A stretch of DNA of 64,000 nucleotides from Spiroplasma endosymbiont of Agriotes lineatus. Lineage in GTDB: Bacteria > Bacillota_I > Bacilli_A > Mycoplasmatales > Nriv7. Under the pieces are notes generated by a model. The model did no database searches and was not told the origin of the DNA. It was given only the letters and a program-made list of their open reading frames with translations. The position numbers were made by a program, and so were the translations under genes. Below, in pieces: positions 57,255-64,000 of this stretch (position 1 is its first letter; each line of letters begins with the position of its first letter). Where the stretch lies: the NCBI RefSeq assembly GCF_964019485.1, contig NZ_OZ026448.1:992001-1056000 (forward strand), in the 5' to 3' direction.

Positions 57255-57828
57255 GGCAATTAGTTATTTAGCTCTTGGTGTGGTTGTGGTGTTACCTTAC
57301 TATTATTATTTACTTTTACACCATTTTTAGTTTATATTCAAATTAGTGTTATTAGTATTACATTAATTCCTTGTGTAGTAATGATTATTAGTATTATTTG
57401 AATTAAAATTTTAAAGTGGCAACCATTTATTGTTGGTGTTATCTCAGGATTGTTATTAGGATTAAGTTTCTTTTTAGCTTCATTTGTTATGGGTGGTCCT
57501 TTGGCGGTAGTTTTTCAAAATCCATTATTTAGTATTGTACCAAGATTATTAGTTGGTATTGTTTCTGGGGTTGTATTAAAATTTTTGGTATTGCCTTCTG
57601 AATTTCGTTATTGATTAACAATTACAATTTGATCATTTTTGGTCATTAGTACTAATTATTTTGCAACTTTAGCAATGATTTATTTTTTATGAGATGCGTT
57701 TTTTTCCTGATCTTAATGTGTTGCAATATATTAGTTGATTAGCATTAGCAACAAATTATTTACCAGAACTTATGATTATAACTTTAATTATTTTACCAAT
57801 TGTTAAGATTATTAATAAAATAGATTAG
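57241..57828 (+). pseudogene. ECF transporter S component (putative pantothenate), frameshifted
   Basis: Membrane substrate-binding subunit of an energy-coupling factor importer. MLNVKAISYLALGVVVV, then a frameshift near 57290 into TLLLLFTFTPFLVYIQISV...IPCVVMIISIIWIKIL...VPRLLVGIVSGVVLKFL, and another near 57700 into LNVLQYISWLALATNYLPEL. Five to six helices in the family layout. Pantothenate is proposed only because coaX follows after 15 bp. Confidence 0.6.
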
Positions 57829-57843
57829 TAAAGGAGGATATTT

Positions 57844-58169
57844 ATGAAGTTATTAGTTGATATTGGTAATAGTTTAATTAATTTAGGTGTTTATCAAGAA
57901 AATCAAAAATTATTTTATGAGCAATTGTCTAGTAATATTAATGTTGATAAATTATTATCTTGTATGGAAGAAGTTCTTGAGCCATTTTTGTTAAAAATTC
58001 AACGATGTGTTGTTAGTAATGTTAAATCTAAATTTAATTCGGTAATTGAATTATTAGTTGAAAAAATATTGTTGGAGTTATTTACTCATTGATAGTGAGT
58101 TAAAAACAAATTTAAAATTTGTTTTAGATGATGTTATTACTTTAGGCGCTGATTTAATGGCGGGGGCGG
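57844..58169 (+). pseudogene. coaX: type III pantothenate kinase, truncated
   Basis: First step of CoA synthesis from pantothenate. MKLLVDIGNSLINLGVY (phosphate-binding DIGN motif), VVSNVKSKF; a frameshift near 58065, then YLLIDSELKTNLKF and LGADLMAGA (substrate/dimer motif GADL). It ends at the phage end motif at 58170, about 110 of 250 residues. Strong AAAGGAGG ribosome site. Confidence 0.8.
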
Positions 58170-58678
58170 GGGCGCATAAAGTTTTTTTGGGCGGGAAAAA
58201 ACATTTGAATAAGTATTAAGACAGTCAGCAATGATTGTCTTTTTATTTTATAAGGTGTTAAAAATTTGTTCTTTGAAAATTAAATACAAGTGAGTTAATA
58301 ATGTTGGTATGTATTAAAGCACGATAAATTGTGGGTGGTCGCCATAACCAAAAGAAGTTTACCAGTTAATAGATAACACCCTATTAGCTATAGCAATTTG
58401 TTTCGTTTTGCAATAAAAAAATGAATGGGTGGATTTCCTAAAAATATACATGCTATTAAATTAGTTCCAAGGGCAGGATGCCGACATTAAAGTGTAGAAA
58501 TTTCTATATAGGGAGATACTAAGTTTAAAATTATTAAAATCTTTATCTAATTAAAAAACAAAATTTAATAACAAAGCTTGTTAAACACTTAAATCTGCGA
58601 TATATAAGTGTTTAAAAAACTAAGTTAACTAACTTAGTTAAATATAACTTAGTTTATCTATAAGAAGGGTAATTTATT

Positions 58679-59005
58679 ATGAAAAACATTGAAAACATTT
58701 TCTTAAGTACTAAAAAATATCTCTTAAAAGAAACGCAAAACGCAATGCTTATTAAAGCCCCAAAAATTCCGTGATTTAATGAACAAATCAGTATTTGGTT
58801 TCCAAAGCGATTTGTTTATAAAGGAAAATATTAAAATTCAATTTGCATTGGAACAATAAAAAACAGTAAATATCAAGTAATCTCAATTAATCAAAAAGAA
58901 AATGAAACCAAATTAATTAAGGGGCAAGAATTATTAAGCTTCTTCATTGTCAAAAAAGAAAACAACAAAAAAGATATAAATTATAACTATTTTAAAGAAG
59001 TTTAA
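58679..59005 (+). pseudogene. plectrovirus family a protein, nonsense
   Basis: MKNIENIFLSTKKYLL... with TAA for GAA after FVYKGKY; otherwise open to YFKEV. Confidence 0.75.
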
Positions 59006-59007
59006 AA

Positions 59008-59236
59008 ATGAATATTGCGATTAGACTAATATTTATTATTATCAGCATCATGATCATGCTATTGGCATATTTTGCTTATAAAATATATGTCAAAATAAAA
59101 ATGCGAATTAAATATAAAAATGCTATTAAAAATAATACTGGTAATTTTACAAAAAACGAAAAAGTATTTATTGCCTTGCCCGCTTTGAAAAATGAGTTAA
59201 AGCTCTTAATTCAAAAGAAAATAATGAAAATAAAAA
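59008..59236 (+). pseudogene. plectrovirus family b protein, frameshifted
   Basis: N-terminal helix with a small in-frame repeat (MIMLLAYFAY). An insertion at FIALP then shifts the basic tail into another frame, which runs on open past 59400 by chance. Confidence 0.65.
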
Positions 59237-59239
59237 ATA

Positions 59240-59401
59240 ATGTTTTAAGAAATTATTATGGAATTCTTAAAACTATTTGTCCCGATAGAAAAAATGCCTG
59301 CACAAGTTGCCTTTATTGCCGGATTAATTATTACCATTACTTTTCTTTTCACACTAATTTCAATTATGTATTTACCAATAAAAATGATTTTTGGGCGATA
59401 A
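59240..59401 (+). pseudogene. plectrovirus family c protein, nonsense at codon 3
   Basis: ATG TTT TAA, where intact copies have TGA (Trp). An internal Met (MEFLKLFVPIEK) could still start a shorter membrane peptide. Confidence 0.65.
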
Positions 59402-59404
59402 AAA

Positions 59405-59637
59405 ATGACAATAAACTTAAAAGAATTTAATTGAGAACAAATTAAACAAACTTTCTGAGATTTATTTATTCAAATTACAACTATTCCGGCCAACATTACT
59501 GGTGGTAAAGAAATTAAATTAACCGAAGTACCGCTTTGACTTTTAATAGCAAACATTGCTTTTTGATTATTAACAGCAATTATGGTGTGATTTATTCTAA
59601 AATGCTACTTTGAAAAACCATATCGGTATTTAGATAG
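59405..59637 (+). pseudogene. plectrovirus family d protein, frameshifted
   Basis: Open through KEFNWEQIK and WLLIANIAFWLL. One extra A at about 59601 changes the last 20 residues. Confidence 0.65.
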
Positions 59638-59648
59638 AAATAAAAGTA

Positions 59649-59771
59649 ATGTCGCGAAGTTACATTGTGATGCATTCCCAAAGAAATTCAAAATTAATTA
59701 GGAAAAAATACAATCGTGTTAAGGTTAACCGTGGTTTTAACAAATTTAAGAAAAACTTTGAATATAAATAA
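59649..59771 (+). CDS. plectrovirus basic protein (family e), shortened
   Basis: 40 aa, MSRSYIVMHSQRN...NFEYK. The two terminal Trp codons are lost because the first TGA is TAA. Confidence 0.55.
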   Translation: MSRSYIVMHSQRNSKLIRKKYNRVKVNRGFNKFKKNFEYK

Positions 59772-59804
59772 TGAATGTTTTAAAAAGAAAGGGGGGGTGA
59801 TTAT

Positions 59805-60074
59805 ATGTTTAGAACTTTCTTAGCAACAGAAGCAGAAGCACCAGCAGTAACAAAAATAACAGCCAGTGACGCAATGACTAAATTATGAAATGCGATTATA
59901 ACAGCATTTACTAAAATGTGAGAAATTATTACTGTTAATATGCCACAAGTCAACAACTTCTTTGCTGACTATTAAATATTCATTTTTCCATTTATTTTGA
60001 TAATATTCTTTATTTGCTTTAAAATGTTTGAAAAATTACTCGGCGCAGCCCGCAGCCCGCTAATAAAAAAATAA
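59805..60074 (+). pseudogene. plectrovirus coat protein, nonsense
   Basis: MFRTFLATEAEAPAVTK... open to NNFFADY, where TGA (Trp) has become TAA at about 59972. The frame then continues through the membrane helix to GAARSPLIKK. Confidence 0.75.
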
Positions 60075-60087
60075 AGTGAGGCGCAAG

Positions 60088-61392
60088 ATGAAATTTTGCA
60101 AATGAATAATAGAAAAAAATAATCATTTTATTGAATTAAATCGCACCTCATTTTTAATTTTATGACATTGAGGAGCAATTTGATACATTTACAACGGTTA
60201 TTTTAAAAACATTGTAAGTTATTTATTTTTAGCAGGTTGTATTTTAATTTTCCTTTTTAAAATCAGTAATTTAACACAAATTAACAAAGTTATTAACTTC
60301 TTAAAAAACTCACCATTAAATATTGTGATTGGTTCATTAGGAACTGGAAAAACCGCTTTTCTAGTATACGCATCAAAAATTACTAAAAAAGAAGAAATAT
60401 CATATCGCATCAACCTTCCCATTACTAGAAACCCAAAAATTAAGTTTAGGACAACATATGGGATTATTAGATTTTGATTATCCGGTATTGCCAGACAAAA
60501 CCTTACTTTTGTGAGATGAAACCAATTTATTTTTAGAAGGAACTGATTGAGAAAAAAATAATACCAAAAACGAAGAAACCGGTATCCAAGAATATTTCAC
60601 TCTAGCACGCCATTTTGGTCATATTGTGCTGGCCGGCGGTCAAAGAGATAAACATATTTGAGTTAAAGTTCGTGATATTGCCAATAATGTGATTGTGGGC
60701 ATTCGCAAAAAACCCGTTAATATTTTTCGTCCCTACTTAAAAGTCATCTATGGTACCTTTACGAGCATTGAAGAATATGAACGCTGACGAAACACCTTAA
60801 TTAATGCTAAAAATAGTAAAAAGGGTTGTCGTATTTTAAAGGTCGCGTTTAGTTTTTTTAGGTATTTTTTAAAAAAGAAAAAATAATCATTTACTATAAA
60901 TTATTTCAATATTCAAATTAAGTATATATTTCTTATGTATGATTTTTGTTGTAAAAACTTATTTTAATGTTATTTTTATAAGCGTTTTCCTTAGTTTTTA
61001 TAACCTTTTATTGAGATTTTGTTTGTTGATATTAAATATTTTGTTTTATTATTTATTTTCCAAATAAAATAATAATTAAATTGTCGTTGCTTGTCATTAA
61101 AAATTATTTAAACCTTTTCCTGCATAACAAAACTACTTTATGCGTCCGTATTAAATACCGTGATATTCCTGAAATTGATATTTATTTTTTTAAACTAAAA
61201 ATCCCTCTACCAATACTTAACACTTACAATTCTTTTTATCTGGTGTTTTTAAGAGATTACTTAAATTCAAAAGTAAATCCTGATTCTGAAGATAAATACT
61301 ATACTGACACCGCAATTGATTTAGAAGACTTAGAATAATTAAAAATGGATAAATTTAGCAAATTTTTAAGAAAAATGAAAGAAAAGGAATAA
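60088..61392 (+). pseudogene. Zot/pI-like ATPase, frameshifted and split by a MITE
   Basis: Consensus P-loop GSLGTGKT is kept. The A5 run (CATCAAAAATT) shifts the frame as in A and B. A 3-nt insertion follows (GGACAACATATG), the MITE at 60841-61147 lies after KNSKKG, and a TAA sits in DLEDLE. The 3' part is otherwise open. Confidence 0.85.
60841..61147 (+). mobile_element. ISLre2-type MITE, copy 5
   Basis: 307 bp, GGTCGCGTTTAG to ATGCGTCC, flanked by GTATTTTAAA and GTATTAAA, an altered 8-bp target duplication. The unoccupied site (GTCGCATTAAATA) is in copies A and B. Confidence 0.85.
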
Positions 61393-61398
61393 TAAAAA

Positions 61399-61669
61399 AT
61401 GGAAAATCTTGCAAAAATGGCCGACTTTCTCGCCCAAATGCTTTATAAGGTCTTGACTTAATTTGAAGTTTAGAAGTACCAGGAACGAAAATTCAATTAA
61501 TATTTCCTTTATTCTTAACACTGGCTGTAGAATTTCTTATGGCAATTATTCTTGGATTTGGTAGTCAAGTCAACAAGTTAATTTAGAAAAACAACGCCAA
61601 TACGCGGTTAAAAATAAGGGGCGTTTAAGTGCATGAGGAAAAGCTAAAAAAACAAAGCAAGGTAACTAA
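61399..61669 (+). pseudogene. plectrovirus family h protein, frameshifted
   Basis: MENLAKMADFLAQMLYKV then a missing T at about 61452. The helix region and tail are in other frames. Confidence 0.7.
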
Positions 61670-61671
61670 CA

Positions 61672-61920
61672 ATGTTTAAACTAATTATTATTTTTATCTT
61701 AATAACTGTTCTTGGATTATTAGCTGGTAGTCATTTTGAAACTTTAACAAATTATATTAGAGAAGGCCTTGCCAATTTCCAAAGATTTATTACTAGTAAT
61801 TTAACAATTTTAGAATTATTTAAACCAATGGCCTGAACGTTTTCGCAACACCCAATTTTTACCATTCTTGGCGTTACTTGTGTACTTATTGCCTTATTTA
61901 TTGTAATTAAAGGTAGGTAA
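61672..61920 (+). CDS. plectrovirus family i membrane protein
   Basis: 82 aa, intact (one new TGA Trp, PMAWTFSQHP, where others have Arg). Confidence 0.7.
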
Positions 61921-61924
61921 AAAA

Positions 61925-62029
61925 ATGGAAAAATGAACTAAAAAACAAGAATTAGAAATAGAGAATGACAAATTAAAAATTGCTAATGTCATATTAGAAA
62001 ATAGTGTTAATGCTCTTAAATATATAATA
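61925..62029 (+). pseudogene. plectrovirus coiled-coil peptide, truncated
   Basis: MEKWTKKQELEIENDKLKIA then ENSVNALKYI, cut by the IS3 at 62030. Shows the original reading of the gene broken at 38211. Confidence 0.6.
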
Positions 62030-62110
62030 TGGATAGGTTACAATAAGTTGGACCATATTTATGTGGACTTTCAAATAAAATAAAATTATTAAGAAAGTAG
62101 GAATATAAAA

Positions 62111-62392
62111 ATAGGCAAAAATTCATATACAGATACAGATGAATTTAAAAAATAAATTTTCATGCTTTATCAAAACGGGAAAAGCATTATTGAAATTATT
62201 AATGAATATGGTATTTCAAAATCTTCTATTTATAATTGAATAAAATCATTCGATAATTCTGGTTCATTTAAAGCAAAAGACAATCGCACACTAGAAGAAA
62301 ATGAAATAATAACTTTACGAAAAGAACTTAAAGACTTAAAAATGGAAAATGACATTTTAAAGCAAGCCGCACTGATAATGGCCAAAAAATAA
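62111..62392 (+). pseudogene. IS3 OrfA, start lost
   Basis: The ATG is ATA, and CAA is TAA in EFKK*IFMLYQNGK. Retains IIEIINEYGISKSSIYNW, the unbroken version of the site mutated in copies 1 and 2. Confidence 0.75.
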
Positions 62393-62424
62393 CAATAATT
62401 AATAACAACAAAAACAAATATTCA

Positions 62425-63230
62425 GTGAGGAAAATATGTAAGATTTTGAGTTTATCAAAATCAACGTATTATTATCAAACTAATAAATGCACTAACAAGC
62501 AAGTTAATAATTATGAACAAGAAGTTATCAGTGCGTTTAATAAAAAGTCACAAAATTTATGGGGCCCGTAAAATTAAAGCTGTTTTAATAAGAAAAGATA
62601 TCATCTTATCGCGACGAAAAATCAAATGCATTATGATCAAAAATAATTTGGTTTCTAAATAAACCAAATTAAAATATCGTAATCACAAAACAACAACTAA
62701 TAATGCCCAAATTAGTAATGTTTTAAATCATGAATTTAATGACAAAAAACTTAATGAAGTTGTTGTTAGTGATTTAACATATGTGCAAGTTGGAGGAAAA
62801 TGACATTATATTTGTTTATTAATTGACTTGTTTAATCGCGAAATAATTGGATATAGTGCTGGGGCAAACAAAACCGCTGAACTAGTTCAACAAGCTTTTC
62901 ATAAAATAACACGACTATTAAAGCAAATAACTTTATTTCATACCGATTGTGTGTGGTAATGAGTTCAAAAATAAAATCATTGATGAAATTTTAATAATCT
63001 TTAATATTAAAAGATCATTAAGCAATAAAGGTTGTTCTTGTGATAATGCTGTGGCTGAAAAAACTTACAAAACCTTTAAAACGGAATTTATTAAGGATAA
63101 AAAATTTGAAAATTTAACACAATTAAAATGCGAACTATTTGATTTTGTTAATTGATACAACAATATTCGAATTCACGGCAGCTTAAATTATTTAACACCC
63201 GTTGAATTTAGAAAATGGCGGTCTACATAA
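62425..63230 (+). pseudogene. IS3 OrfB, frameshifted
   Basis: GTG start; broken near 62535 (NKKSQN), at 62660 and near 62945 (TDCVW). The late part, from KNKIIDEILIIFNIKRS to VEFRKWRST, is open. Confidence 0.78.
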
Positions 63231-63294
63231 AAAATGTCCTAAAAAGGGTTGCCGTTCCATCCTAAAAAATTAAAAAAGCAAACCCATTGAAAGC

Positions 63295-64000
63295 CTAAAC
63301 AATATCTCGTCTTTTAATAACTAAAACCGAACCTAAATTTAATAGCATTGCTAATATTCCATAACCAATTGCCATTGCCGTTGAATTTAAAATATGATTA
63401 ATCTTTTGAACTTCAATCTGTCCTTCATCATTTGTTATGATTTCAAAATCACGATATGAATTTAAATAATTTTTTTGTTTATCAAAATCAATATATGAAT
63501 TACCTGTGGAATTAAAAAAGAAATCATTAAATCCTAAAAATGTTGTTCACATTTGATTTCAATGTTCAAAAAGATTAGCAAAACTAATAATGCGATATGT
63601 TTTTATTAATGATTGATAATCATACCAATTTTTACTTATTGATAATGATTGATTGGCTAATAATTTCAAATAACGAGCTTTCACTAAAATATTATTATCC
63701 AATTCTTGAATTGCAAAATATACCTTATTACTAAATAAATCATTATATTTTTCAGATAACTTCTCATCAAATTCATAATTATAATTCTCTCTAAAAACAG
63801 TAAATGGACTTCAATCAGACATTTTTTTGTCTTTAACTTCAATATATGTTTTACTAGTAGTTGAATCATTTTTATTAATATTTACTTCCATTAATGAAAC
63901 ATTTTTATCTTTATTTAGCTCAACAACTTGTGGTGATAAATCATTATTAATAAGTTGTATTAGTTCATGTTGATATTCATTACTAGCATCTAATTGTTCT
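63295..64000 (-). CDS. membrane protein, 3' part (possibly ABC-2-type permease)
   Basis: The 5' end lies beyond the window. About 235 codons are visible with three TGA Trp. A long polar extracellular-looking region (NEYQHELIQLIN...KNWYDYQSLIKTYR...FNDFFFNSTGNSY) is followed by a single C-terminal membrane helix (NSTAMAIGYGILAMLLNLGSVLVI) ending KRRDIV. A large ectodomain followed by a last helix and a KRRDI-type end is common in ABC-2 permeases. This is a weak assignment. Confidence 0.6.

Larger units (their letters stand above)
58170..62029 (+). mobile_element. plectrovirus DNA, copy C (defective)
   Basis: Starts with GGGCGCATAAAG at the coaX break. It has leader 58170-58678 (no gene; inverted repeats at about 58590-58645), genes a to j as in B, and a MITE in the ATPase gene. 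It ends in the coiled-coil gene at the IS3 at 62030. Only genes e and i are open. Confidence 0.85.
62030..63259 (+). mobile_element. IS3-family insertion sequence, copy 5
   Basis: TGGATAGGTTACAATAAG to GGGTTGCCGTTCCA. orfA and orfB both damaged. Confidence 0.88.

Overview
The window is a very AT-rich bacterial chromosome segment in which TGA is read as tryptophan. Nearly every long gene (ktrB, dnaK, clpB, mgtE, rnj, gatA, ligA) is contiguous only under genetic code 4. Together with SpV1/SVTS2-type plectrovirus DNA this points to a Spiroplasma of the citri clade (Mollicutes). I name the clade by inference and cannot name the species.

Layout. 1-4893: IS3 copies and a decayed plectrovirus copy (A). 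4911-8394: housekeeping block ktrA / ktrB-folD. 8431-10644: transposon scrap. 10801-12853: rnj (RNase J-like, metal ligands lost) and a truncated ftsK. 12854-15205: phage copy E. 15241-17286: pseudogenes of a secreted protein and a lipoprotein, an IS256-like mini-element, truncated trmB. 17303-18733: mgtE. 18805-22062: ISLre2 with IS3 nested in it, a MITE, phage scrap. 22187-29092: heat-shock block dnaJ, dnaK, grpE, hrcA, clpB (minus strand) with two HrcA-type promoters. 29185-34773: the most complete phage copy (D), ending in a DDE transposase. 34774-41835: copy B with a second, phage-linked lipoprotein. 42053-44173: intact secreted eight-repeat beta-propeller protein. 44380-48530: ISLre2, chimeric lipoprotein, IS3. 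49047-54261: ligA-gatC-gatA-gatB. 54470-56227: transposon scrap and an inverted phage end. 56228-58169: lipoprotein pseudogene, tsaE, broken ECF S component, broken coaX. 58170-62029: copy C. 62030-63259: IS3. 63295-64000: 3' part of a membrane protein.

More than 40 percent of the window is phage or transposon DNA, nearly all of it decaying. Many Trp TGA codons have become TAA, and 1-nt indels in A/T runs are common. The junctions have cost the host 3' parts of ftsK, trmB and coaX. Frameshifts also affect gatB, ligA and the ECF S component; these could be assembly errors in homopolymers or real decay.

Cooperating genes: KtrAB for potassium uptake. HrcA controls ClpB and GrpE-DnaK-DnaJ. GatCAB makes Gln-tRNA(Gln) by transamidation. 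The ECF S component and CoaX would have formed a pantothenate-to-CoA salvage step. The phage genes encode a small coat protein, a Zot/pI-like export ATPase, several small membrane proteins, and an adsorption-type protein whose N-terminal domain recurs in two lipoproteins.
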